Below, piece after piece: positions 45,934 to 57,027 of a stretch of DNA of 64,000 bases; position 1 is the first letter of the stretch, and each line of letters starts with the position of its first letter. Origin of the DNA: Tetraselmis striata (lineage: Eukaryota > Chlorophyta > Chlorodendrophyceae > Chlorodendrales > Chlorodendraceae); NCBI GenBank assembly GCA_006384855.1, contig VCJN01002791.1, positions 124,001-188,000 of the forward strand, in the 5' to 3' direction. The translations under genes were made by a program, and so were the position numbers. The notes under the pieces were generated by a model. It made no database searches and had not been told where the DNA came from. It saw nothing but the letters and a program-made list of their open reading frames with translations.

Positions 45934-48900
45934 ATGGCGCGCGCTAACGGCCGGAGCCGACGGCTAACCGCGGTGCCGGCGGTGCCCTCTAGTAATAAGC
46001 GCGGCGACATGCGCAGCCCGGTCGCAGCCGGCGGCAGCGGCAACTACGTCCTTCTGACGCGCGTCGCGCTGGTTGCGCTGCCCGCGGGGCTGTATTGGTG
46101 AGTGCCTGCTTCCGCGGGCGCCTTGCGGCCGTCACGCCCCCGAGCTCACGAGCTGTAGCTGCCCGTGGCGGGCGCTCCGGCACCCCTCTGCAGTCCACAC
46201 CCGGATCCAGACCCTTACAACCCCTGGCACTCCTGGCCCGGTGCGTCCCCAGGGACTTTGGTGGCGTCATCAGCATGTGCCTCAACGCAGTCACTATGTG
46301 CTGGACCGCGGTCGCGCCGGTTGCCACCGCGGCGGCAGACCTCATCGTGAGTACCCGTGCATACCGGGGCTATGGGACCCTCAGCTGCGGGCATCCAACA
46401 TGCCGCCCACGTGTCACTGAACTGGCTGTCCCTGGTGGATCCTGCCCCGATGCCCAGGCTCATAACCCTCCAGAGGCAGCCCTCGCAGCTCTCATCACAG
46501 TCTGGGCTATCTCCAGCGCCTCGCTGCTCGGCCGTTCCGGTGGCCGACGCCGCGGTTTCCGGCACCACGCAGAAGGTGCCAACACCCGGACACTGTGCTC
46601 CCTCGCACTCACATACGCACACTCATACCAACACATTGCGACCTAATACTCTTTTGCTGTTTCCCTTCGGTATGATCTTACGTTGCACTGACCGGGATGC
46701 GAACGCACAGGTGTGCACAACCTCGCGAAACGCATCTTCCGGCACAGCGCCACCCCGCGCCCACCCCCAGGGGTGCAGCTCCCCCGGCCGGGCATCTCCT
46801 TCAAGGTCACGTCTGCCTATCTGCCCCTGCCTTCTTCAACAGTACGGGTGCCAATACACCTGTAGACAATAATACTCGTGATATAATCCTCAAATTCGCG
46901 CCACAAACTATAGGTGGAACATTCTGTATAGTCCCCCTTTCGTTTTGTCACTATTAAACCTCTTTACGGATTATCATTGACAGCGTCCTTATATCTGCGT
47001 TTGTATTTGGTTTACACCGGAAAGTGGTAACTTTTTCGGTGACATGCTTGCATCGCCAAGCGCTCTGCCAGGCGCTCACTGACAGATGCTCTGCCCATGA
47101 CTGCAGTTGACGCCCGGACCGCGGATCCAGTTGACATGGGTGACGGCCAAAAGCGAGAAGAGCGGCGACAAGCCGCCCTCCGGGGCGACCACCCCCACCG
47201 CCCCCGCCGCGACCCCCCTCGCCTCGCCCACTCCCGCCGCGGCAGGGCCCTCACCCCCCGCAGCTGAACCCACCACCTTTGCCCCGAGTGTCTATTGGCC
47301 CGACCTGAGCTTCCTTCCGTGGCATGGCACCCCGCCGTCATCCCCAAAGACGCAGGTGCGGCACCCGCTGGCCGCTCTCTTTTGCCGCAGTAGCATACCA
47401 CATGTTGAGTTTCCACTGTTGGGGGCCACTGTATATTTATATGTGTGTGTTCTCGAGCCCAGGCAATAATGAATTGCGTTGCATAATTCACCTGGATATC
47501 AGCGCGGGATTTAAATAGCGTCGTGATACATGTTTCGTGATACGCACAGTTGGGATGCTCCCCCCCCCCCCCCCCCCCCCCCCAATGAGTAATGCGTGCC
47601 AAACCCTTAAACGCTGTGACGCGTGCCAAACCCTTAAGAGCTGTGACGCTGTACAGACAGTAATTCACACTCCATGCCATGTCAATCTATCATGCATGGC
47701 GCCCAAGGACTGACTCTTGCTGTCGCTGTCTGTGATGATGCCCAATCTGCAGTCCACCTCCGGAACGTCGCCACACGGCATCTTCACCGAGTTTCAGCGC
47801 AACATGGAGCATGACCTCCAGCGACACAACCGGCACGTCCACCTGAGCCACTCGTGCTCCATGCCGCTGCTCCGCTCCATGCACGCGCCCGGGCCCGTCA
47901 GCTTCGAGTGCGACATCGGCAGCTCCGACCTGGACGAGATCATGGAGTCCACCCCGCCCGCACCCGCGCAGCCTCTTCCTGCTGTTCAACCCAGCGGCGG
48001 GCCAGCACCGGAGGGCGTCATGGAGGCATTGCTCAGCCTGACCAGCACGGTGACAATACCCTGCCCGTACCTTTTCCCCTCCTACGTAAGGAGACCAAAC
48101 TTGCAACTATGTCAGCGACATCTCCGCCTTGTGATCGGATAAAACATGCTTCCCCCGGTATTGTGCTCGACTCTTAGGTTTCGTGATCCTGCTTAAAGTC
48201 GTTGTGTCATCGTACTAACATTAGCTGTTGTTGGATTTGTTTTTGGATACAATGTTTTTGTGAACAGTTTTGAAATTACCGGAACATGTATTTCGGTTCA
48301 TGGGCCCAAGAAATAATGAACTGTTTTGCAGTGATAACGAGTTGGAATATCGTGTGGTATTCATGGTGTATTCTGATTTGTTTCAAGATGGACATAGTTC
48401 TTCCTTCTCAAAACAAATATATAGACAAATAGACAATATACAATAGTCCCGTGAACCCAAATTGTTATATTCTACGATACATTATATGTTTAAAAAAGAC
48501 AGCTGTTTTTCACTGTGTTTTATCAGATTATTAATTATATGCTGCTGTTTTGTGTATCGCCATGCTTGCCTCCTGCTGACCTTCACCCCGCCCCATCCTC
48601 ATGCAGGACAACCCACAGCTCACAGCCGCCATCCCGCCGTCCTTCTTCCTCCAGTTCGCCTCCATGCTGGGCGACGAGCCCCAGGCGCTGAGCGCACTGC
48701 AGTCGGGCGGCCTGCCGGAGGGCTGCGCCGGGCCGGCAGAGCTCTTTGGCGCGGAGTCGCCCGACTGCGTGGGGAAGCTGTGGGAGCGGCTGGTGCAGGA
48801 GTCGTGCCCCGGGGTGCTGACGTACACTGCGGAGCGGCGCCCCCTGCGCCGCGGCATCTTCATGTACCGCACCGTGACCGTCTACGAGGACGCGTGCCCC

Positions 48901-50424
48901 CGGGAGGTGCGCCGCTTCACGCTCGACGACAACAGCCGAGCGCGCTGGGACGACAACGCCATCGAGCACGGCCAGCTGCCCGCGCCTGGGGACGGGGTGA
49001 GCACCCACGGATTCCATGCGTCATGACACTGTGTGGTGTCTTTGCCCTCTCCTGCTCACTTTGACCTCTTCTCTGAAATGCACACTGGTACTTCAAGACA
49101 CATACTATATCGAGCAACCTCGCTGTTAGCTCGCCTCACCTCAATTTTACCCCCCCCCCCCCCCCAACACACACTCTTGTAACGACATGTTTTTTGTATT
49201 TATCAGAAGTAACCAGGAAATATAGCGCGAAAATCCCCATGTTATGCTGCGAAAAAAACGTTGTTTGGGGGAATCATGAGCCCCAAGCCATGGCGCAATA
49301 AAGTGCCACAAATAGCGGATACAGTGTCCTCAAACTAACCCACCCCCCCCCCCTCTCCTCGCCTCCATCCTTGTGCTTAGCCACAACAGCAGGAGAACTG
49401 CTTCCTGTACACGCGATCCAAGTTTCCCCGTCCCATGGCGGCGCGCGAGTATCTGTACGCGCGCCGCGTGGCGAGCCGCCCCGATGGCGGAGCCTACATC
49501 GTACAAGCCGTGCCGCCCGCCGGCGGAGCGCACCCGCCCATCCCCGCCCACAGCGGCCGCGGCGTGCGCGTCGCTGACTTCACGTCATGCGCGCGCATCC
49601 GGCCCGTGCCTTCTCCCTCTGGCCGCGCCGCCGGCGCTGTGGAGCTCGCCATGATCTACTTTGAGGACAGCCAGGTGCGCTGCGAAAGAATGCTGGCCGA
49701 CTTTTGTGAGGGGAAGTTGCCTCCGTGCAGCTCAATGCGTGGCTGGAAGTTCTGAGGATATGTACATACACATGTGCATGGGCATGTCCCTGTACAATAC
49801 AGGTGCCTTTCCGGTCGCTGAGGTCGAATGCTAATGAAAATATAGCGAATCTCCTTATAGGTTGCATGCAAGCCCAGGCTGAGGCATGAAATAAGGGGGT
49901 TTTTCGCCCCCGGGACAGGGTTGTTAAAATAAGGGTCGTTATCGCTGCGTCGACACCCGGACATATTGATACATGTCCTTGTATGGTTGTGTAGTCCTCT
50001 GATGTACCTTTTTGCCCTGATGCAGGTGAGGCCGGGCCTGATGAACATGGCCGTGGCCAAGGGCCTGTGGCCCTTTGTCCAGCGCCAGGAGGCGGCATTC
50101 CGCTGCTACCAGTCCAGCCTGCGCCGGCGTAGCGCCAGCATGGAGCTCAGCGCCGCCGCGCGCCCCGCAACCGCCGGCTCTGCAGCAGCCGCGGCGGCCC
50201 AGCCACCCGCAATCGCCGACGCTGACGCGGCGAGCGCCTCCTTTCTGCATGCCCCGCCCACCTGGCGCTCGGCGCCCGGCGATGGTTGGGAGCAAGAGGA
50301 CATGCCGGAGGTGGAGTTCCAGTCGGTGTCACCCAAGCCAGGGAGCCGGCGGGCACGCTGGAAGCGGCGTTTGTTTGTGGCTGCTGTCATCGCACGCCAT
50401 ATATTCGACATGGTATCGGACTGA
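45934..50424 (+). CDS. Membrane-anchored START-domain lipid-transfer protein
   Basis: Nine exons join in phase: 45934-46097, 46253-46346, 46458-46539, 46711-46805, 47107-47355, 47753-48049, 48607-48996, 49381-49674 and 50026-50424, giving 687 residues. Exons 1-3 encode two or three hydrophobic segments (YVLLTRVALVALPAGLY; ISMCLNAVTMCWTAVAPV; ALAALITVWAISSASLLG), a likely membrane anchor. Exons 5-6 are Pro/Ala-rich linkers. Exons 7-9 have START character: LTYTAERRPLRRGIFMYRT, then REYLYARRVAS, YIVQAVPP, VELAMIYFEDSQ and MNMAVAKGLWPFVQ. START domains carry a lipid or sterol in a deep pocket. Plants have membrane-anchored START proteins of similar layout. The exon 4 donor (gtcacg) is weak; if unused, a short protein would end at TAG 46863-46865 and the START part would need another start. 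The tail after the domain is rich in Ala. TGTAA lies 37 nt after the stop. Confidence 0.7.
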
Positions 50425-50460
50425 GTAGGGCAAATAAGCACGCACTTATCTCCGCAATTT

Positions 50461-50465
50461 TGTAA
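50461..50465 (+). terminator. TGTAA polyadenylation signal of the START gene
   Basis: TGTAA lies 37 nt after the TGA at 50422-50424 and is followed by a ~30-nt C-rich run (50466-50498). Confidence 0.6.
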
Positions 50466-51260
50466 CCCCCCTCCCCCCCCCCCCCCCCCCCCCCCCCCAC
50501 ACGCGTTTTTCCCTCTTTCTTAGACACTTAACCCTGCCGGTGGAGTAAACCTGTTTCCAGGCCATGCTGAGCATATCGGAATGAGCCCAAATAACACTGA
50601 TGTGCAAAGGCTGTAAGGAAACTTGCGCGACAGCCGCCGTGACACGGAGGGGTTGCTTGTGGTGGCTGGCTGCAGGCATTTGCAAAATGATGTGATGGCG
50701 CGACGCCATGCTTGGCCGCATGCTACATATGTACACATCCATGAGCGGCATGTAACTGTGGACCTCATCTTGCTGGGCATCATGCTTATTTTTGGCCATC
50801 GACGAAGTTGTTGCACATAATTTTGCCCGTAAATATTCCTTATTACCGCTACTTATTTCGAGCCATGTTTCACGGATAAATTTATCATTCATTAAATTAG
50901 TAATAGCAGAATTTCTAGGCTGGACTTATTTATGGATGGCTTCGTCGCAACAAGCAGCATATTTCAAGATGATACGTCCGACCAAGCCCGACATATCCGC
51001 GTCGGAAGCCTGAACAAGGGCCATTTTTTATGAATTGAAATCTCACCGCGTCTAGGCATTAATTCAGCATCGTTACATGAGATAGGGACTAGCGACTGGA
51101 GATTTACTTTTGGCGACATATTTATAGCGATTTACGGATAGGGATTGCCCCATCTTCGCTACTAGATTACGCGGCGGAACACCTCGACTATCAGCAATCA
51201 AGGCTGCAGCACTCCGCCCCCCCCCCCCCCCGGCCGCCCGCCGTTAAATAATTATTTTTA

Positions 51261-51573
51261 GCGAGCAATTCCCCTCTTATGGGGCACCTTTCTGTTTAAC
51301 CTAATCCCCCGAATCGCCACATTACTGCATGCCATCCCCGTCTTTTGCATCCCATTCCGGGTGCTGTTGGCTGTCTGTGGCCTGTTCTATGACTCAATTT
51401 GACAAAGTTTAGGCATAGAAGTGCCGGGTTCAGAGGGCGGAGGTCGGGCCTTTTTAGAAAATCGGAGTTTTCAAATTATGGGGCACCCCGCGCGGCGGGC
51501 CTGCCGCGCACCATCACCTAGGGACACATGCGCGGCGACGTCACAACACCGCCCGGCCACGAGCCTAAAGACG

Positions 51574-51609
<36 letters not shown>

Positions 51610-52333
51610 ACCCCCGCCCCCTATCTGCCCACGTTGGTGTCTAGAGGGGCTAGAGGCTGCCGGGATGGTGGCGAGCCCTGCGCCATGGCGAGGATCTGGA
51701 GCGCCATCGCGGTCGAGGTCGGGTCGGTCCGGGGGGCGCCCACTGCCTGCGACTCTGCTGGCGTCTCGGGCGCGCCAGGCCCAGCCTGTTGAGCCTCCGC
51801 CGCGGCACTAGCTGCAGCAACGGCCCTGGCCATAGCCTGATTGGCAATGTGCTCTGCGTCGCGGGGAGAAGGCGCGCCGCCCGTTTTTTTTTCCGAGCCG
51901 ACTCGCCAAGATCGCTCCTGCCCGCACACGCACGAACGCACGCATGCCCACCGACCGCCCCCGCGACAGACCAACACAGCAGCCCTTCACCCTATCATCC
52001 CTGCTAGGTATGTCACGTCACAGCTGGCCCTGGTGGCGAGCCAGGTTACGAGAGGATGTGTCGTCGGCTGGCAGAGAGCGGCCACGTGTTGCGGGTGAAG
52101 ATTCGAAGTTTGAAATTTCACATTTTCCGAGCTGACCGATCTCCACTATCCCGGTCACAGTTCCCACATACGAGGCATGCGCGCACCGCCCGCTTGGGAA
52201 AACCTAGCAGGCAGATAGGTCTAGGGCTGGTGAGAAGCCCACCTCCATTCCTGCAATCCTACTGGCTATGGCTGGCCTTGCCCCGAGAGGGTGCCCCATA
52301 ATTTGGGTGCCCCATAATAGGGGAATTGCTCGC
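51261..52333. mobile_element. MITE-like element with 28-bp terminal inverted repeats
   Basis: The left end, GCGAGCAATTCCCCTCTTAT then GGGGCACC (51261-51288), is matched in reverse complement with one mismatch by 52306-52333. A second, inner inverted pair (AAATTATGGGGCACCC type) occurs near 51473-51494 and 52289-52305. No transposase is recognisable in the 1073 bp and no target-site duplication was identified. It carries a 35-nt C run at 51575-51609. It ends 300 bp upstream of the RNase H1 start codon and so may form part of that promoter or 5' leader. Confidence 0.75.
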
Positions 52334-52632
52334 CATATGACGATATTTTCAAAAGAAAATATGGATCCCAGAGGCCTGCACTGGCGCCAGACTGTCAGCA
52401 ACGAATTCACTACCATACCGTCTCCTCTCTGGCCTGGTTCTCCTCCGCTTCGATCAGCAGATCCTTCAAATACTTTGAAGAAGGGTCGGCGGGAGCTGGG
52501 GGGGGGGGGGGGGGGGGGGGGGCTCAGTGGATGTGGCGCGCACTGTGGCGGCCCCCGGCTGGCCTCTGTTTGCTCCGGCCCACGACAGCTGCGCTGCGTT
52601 CGGACTGGGCGCCGCGGCTGCCCCTTTTTGCG

Positions 52633-54716
52633 ATGGGCGGCAAGTGGTACGCCGTGGCGCGGGGTCGGCGGTCAGGAATCTTTACCTCCTGGCCTGAGTG
52701 CCAGAAGCAGGTCCAGGTGCACCACTGCCTTCGCGTTTTTCCCTCTTGAGCGAGTCGGCAGGGGCGACTATCGAGCCGTCCGAGCGCCACCCGTACTTGC
52801 ACTTGCTGCGCGCCGTAGACAACTCTATGGTGGCCATGCCGCCGCCAGCTCTTACCTGCCTGCGTACTGGCCAGCCGCCTTGATTGTATTATTCTTCCCC
52901 CCTCTCCTCCTCCTCTCCCTCCTCCCCTCTCTCTGTGTTGAAATCACGACGCGCCTTTTTCGGCCACCTTGTTCTGCAGGGCTTCAGCGCTCCGATATTC
53001 AAGAGCTTCAAGTCGCAGGCGGAAGCGGAGGCCTTCCTGGCGCTGCACGGCGCGGGTGACACAGCAGGCGACAAAGCGGCGCCCAAGGACGCCTCCGGCA
53101 GCGGCGGCAGCAGCGGTGGTGCAGCGGGTGCAAGGTGCTGCCTGGACCCCCCTCAACCCCCCCCCCCCCCCCCTCCCATCACCCCTCACTCAGTGTCCAC
53201 AGATACGTCCGGTCACGTCCAGTCCAGCACAGCACATCGGTGGAGCACCTCACTGGCACCGCGCTGGCAAAACCCTCGCCCCTCCCCGTTCCTGACCGCA
53301 GCAAGCGCAAACCCGGAGGGGGGTCCCCCGAGCCTGCCGGGGCCAAGCGGGCGGCGCACAGCGTGGCGGACCGCCCAGTGGCGTCAGGCACCGACTACTT
53401 GATGCGCTTTGATGGGGGGGCAAGGTGGGGAGCAGGACTGCACCCCCCCCCCCCCCCCCCCCCCCCCCCCGCCCCCCCACCTGCGATGACAGGCGGTGGA
53501 TAGCACAAGGACAAGGGTTGTCCATAGGCGTCAACGCGGTACTTCAGACTCTGCAAACCTGCCTTTCCTGTCGGAGATCAGATTAAGGCACATGCTTATC
53601 CACATTCACAAAGAGTAGAGGTGAAGGTGATGGTGTGTAGGTGGGTGTTGGGGGGGAACAGTCTCGCGTCAACGCGGTACTTCAGACTCTGCAAACCTGC
53701 CTTTCCTGTCGGAGATCAGATTAAGGCACATGCTTATCCACATTCACAAAGAGTAGAGGTGAAGGTGATGGTGTGTAGGTGGGTGTTGGGGGGGAACAGT
53801 CTCCTCCTTCCTGACCCACTCCCACATGTTCCCTGTGCGGAACTGACTGACTGCATGCGCTGCAGGGGCAACCCCGGCGAAGCGGGTGCGGGCGCTGTCA
53901 TCTGGGACCCGCACGGCAGCAAAGTTTGGTGCGCCCCTGCGCTGCTCCCCCTCCCTTACCCCCACACTCCCCACACTACCCCCAACACACCGCTTACCGC
54001 ACGCAGTATGAACCCTCAACCCGGCATGCTCGGTTTACGGACGTCGACGGTTTCCCGGGATACAAGAGCTTGTCGCCCTGAACACCGACCCCCCTAAACC
54101 TGCGCTGGAGGGCGGGTACCGCGTATCCCTGCGGTGGGTCCGCTACGTATGTTGTTTTGCTTTTGGCCCCCTTGCGGGAAAGGAGAACAGCAGGACATGC
54201 CGCAGATTGCAACACGAACATCTGCTCACAGAATCATCCACTTGATGGTGCATAACGGTTCATTAATGTTGCGACCTGCGAACCCCATCAAATGTCACGG
54301 AATGTCGTGGCAAGTGTCTGCTGCCCCCTGCTCCCACCTGACCCCCCCCACCTGCGGCCGCCCGCAGGCACGCGTGGTGGTGGCTGGGCACGCAGACCAA
54401 CAACTTTGCGGAGGCGACGGGGCTAGAGCGCGGGCTGGAACAGGCTCGCGCGCTGGGCATCAGCCGCCTGCGCGTGGAGGGCGACAGCAACCTGCTCATC
54501 AACCAGCTCAACGGCGTGTACCAGGTGAAGAACCCCGCGCTCAAGATCATCCACGGGCGGTGCCGCAAGCTGGTGGAGGGCATGGCCGCGGTCTCGTTTA
54601 CGCACATCTACCGCGAGGGCAACGGCGACGCGGACCGGCTGGCCAACACCGCCATGGACACGCGCGCCGATGGGGAGGAGTACTTTGCGGAGGGGCAGCT
54701 GTGCGCTAAGAACTGA
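52633..54716 (+). CDS. RNASEH1: Ribonuclease H1 (hybrid-binding domain plus RNase H)
   Basis: Five exons join in phase: 52633-52716, 52980-53134, 53203-53424, 53866-53928 and 54368-54716, giving 290 residues. Exons 1-2 encode the small hybrid-binding domain: WYAVARGRRSGIFTSWPECQ, then GFSAPIFKSFKSQAEAEAFL. Exon 3 is a linker rich in Ser, Pro and Lys. The catalytic domain begins YLMRFDGGARGNPGEAGAG; the four acidic residues are visible as Asp in FDGGA, Glu in GLERGLEQA, Asp in VEGDSNLL and Asp in GDADRLANTAMD. It cleaves RNA in RNA/DNA hybrids (nucleus, mitochondrion or plastid). No clear targeting peptide precedes the first ATG, but an upstream exon is possible. Unlike retroelement RNase H it stands alone with a hybrid-binding domain and host-type introns. 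Intron 3 holds an exact 138-bp tandem duplication. Confidence 0.9.
53528..53803 (+). repeat. Exact 138-bp tandem duplication
   Basis: The 138 bp starting GCGTCAACGCGGTACTTCAG at 53528 are repeated without visible change at 53666-53803. Both copies lie in intron 3 of the RNase H1 gene, between a 27-nt C run and the acceptor of exon 4. Identity of the copies points to a very recent event or to an assembly artefact. Confidence 0.9.
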
Positions 54717-55528
54717 GGCCCCCCTCCCCCCGGCGCCCACGGGCCTGCCGTCACTGTTGTATGTATGCCGACAATGTTGGGAACAGCGCGTGAATCAGTG
54801 CGAACCTGGTATTTGGGCTACCCAGAAGGTCGTTCAGCGATTAAAGAGCGGGCGATGCGCTCGCACCGATTGGCAACTTTTACTCGCTATTAATGTAAAT
54901 GCCGCCGCCCCTCGCCCCTTCCATTCCATTCCCAACATGATGGCCCGCGCTACGTCTATGCTTGCCCTGCCCGGACTGGCAAGCCGTCTGCCCCCCCCCC
55001 CCCCCCCCCCCCCACCCCCGCTTCCGTCATGCCTGAGCCCACTCACAAGACACAAAGCCCGCCGTTATGCTGCAGCCACCAGCTGTGCTGGCCTTCCATC
55101 TGTTGCAGCGCAGGACTGCGACCGCCACTACCATGTGCTTCATGGTCGCTTCCTTTCCTGGCGTTACATGTGCATGAACGCGCTGCATGTACGGGCACTG
55201 CCCAGGAAGGGTTTTCCTAGGTTTCCTGGGGTGTTGGCGCCATGCCCAAAGCGCTGCTTATATACAGCTCGGGTGATCCCCAGCGGCCCAGCCTTCGCAG
55301 AGCTGGGAAAACAAGGGCGCTCTGCTGCGCGTGCCCGCGGCGGAAGAATGAGGAGTAAATAAGGATAAATGAGGATAAATGAGTAAATGAGGATAATGAG
55401 AATGTTACAGCGCGCGAAATGATACCTGCAGTAACGCGTCTCGTCGCACTCGGACCTCTGGAGTTAAGTAGATATTCTATCGGGGATCACCGAAGGCGCC
55501 ACTGCACCGCACGAAGGCTACGGGCGCC

Positions 55529-55867
55529 CTAGAGCAGCTGCTTCAGCGCCCCCTTCTGTGCCAGGGCCGTCACGTCGTCGCAGCCGCCGATGAACTTGCC
55601 CTTCACGAAGACCCGCGGCACGCTGCGGCCGCCAGTCATCTTCAGCAGCTCGTCCTGGATCTCGTCGCAGTCGGCGCGCGCCTCGATGTTGAGCTCCGTC
55701 ACCGCGTCGCCGAAGGCCTCCTTCAGAATCGCGAGGGCGCGCTTGCAAAAGGGGCAGTAAGTCTTGCCGAACATCATCACGTCGTTCTGGCTGATCGCCG
55801 TCTCGATGAGCTCCTTTGCCGCCATGCTGCCTGCGCTGCTGGAAGCCTTGGAGGAGGTGGTGCCCAT
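55529..55867 (-). CDS. GRX: Dithiol glutaredoxin, possibly N-myristoylated
   Basis: A single-exon frame of 112 residues. The active site is TYCPFC (Cys38 and Cys41), with the cis-Pro motif SVPRVFV at 82-88 and the glutathione-binding GGCDD at 94-98, so it is a class I (CPxC) glutaredoxin that reduces disulfides or glutathionylated proteins with glutathione. The N-terminus MGTTSSKASSS has Gly2 and Ser6, fitting the N-myristoylation consensus MGxxxS; with no other targeting sequence this suggests membrane attachment. A downstream Met15 could give a soluble form. On the minus strand a TGTAA at 55409-55405 lies about 120 nt after the stop. It is one of only two intronless genes in the window. Confidence 0.9.
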   Translation of the reverse strand: MGTTSSKASSSAGSMAAKELIETAISQNDVMMFGKTYCPFCKRALAILKEAFGDAVTELNIEARADCDEIQDELLKMTGGRSVPRVFVKGKFIGGCDDVTALAQKGALKQLL

Positions 55868-57027
55868 ACACGTCTGAGAGCGATTCGGTGGCTTCGCGTG
55901 GGGGAAGCCGGGGAGAGAGCACAGATGCGGTGCAGCACGGCTTTGGGTAGTTGGTGATTCCGAGCTGAGCTGCTTGGCGTGACTTGTTGCGGGTGGCGGT
56001 GGTTTGGTATTGTGCGGCGGGAGCGCCGGGGTTAATCCTTATATGATCTGGCGCTCCGGCGCGAGTCGCCTTGGGCGGCAGCAACGACGGCGCTGCGCGT
56101 GTGCTGTGCGCTAGGCAGCCGCTCAGCACGGATGAACGCCCCCCGACGACAACGTAATGCGTCCGGAACCCTAGACTAAATGATGTCATAAACCCTGGTA
56201 CGAGTACCCTGTACCAAAACCTGTCCGGGGTTTTCTTGTCGCGACAGTGCATGCGGAGGGTCCGGCGCGCGAACGCGCGCATCTTCCGGATCAGCATCGG
56301 TCAGGCCGTACACGCTGTGCACGACGTACACATGCGGCGCCGAAAGCGCACCATCACTGCTGGTCGACGACGAGCGCTCCGCCGGTAGTGCCTCCACCAA
56401 GCTTCTCCACTCGCGCCGCCCCTAGTGTCAGAGCCACTGGGGTCCTTCGCACCGGGCTGGGTGGATTCAGCGGGAGCACCTCTGCTGGGTAGTGGCGCTG
56501 GCCGATCGGCGTAGACGCACTCAGCAGCTACAGCGGACGCCGCGCCACCGCCGCATGTGAGTGGCGCCCCAAACAAAGCCCCCCCCCCCCCCTCCCCCCC
56601 CCCCCCCCCCCCACCTCCCCATCACTCTGTGTATGAAACGACGCACACCCAACCAGCGAAGAGACGTCGTGCGGAGGCAGAGCAACATGGAGGTTCGATT
56701 GGTGTGGGCTTTTGGAGCGGCTATGTTTATGAAGCATGCGCGTGTAACTTGTCCCCCATTCTCCCACATGGTTGCAGCATCGCGGGGGCTCAGCAGTAGG
56801 GGAGCTCGAGGGGAGCATTGTCAGTCCGCAAGTGCTGCCACGGGGGCATTCTCAGCTGTGGGGGCCTCGGGAGTGTGAGGAGCGGCTTCTGCGGCTGAGC
56901 GGATGGCTGCCCACACTCACCCCCTCGCTGCAGGCCAAGCGACCCAACCTACTGCAAGCAGGGCACTGAGGCGGACGGCGTCCTCGAGGAGGGGCGCTGA
57001 GAAGAGGCCTACGGGTGTGGACGCGCC

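Noticed and set aside
46863-46865. TAG as the end of a separate small membrane-protein gene
   Set aside because: Possible, but splicing at 46805 keeps the frame into the next exons and joins similar Pro-rich sequence, so the longer START gene model was preferred.
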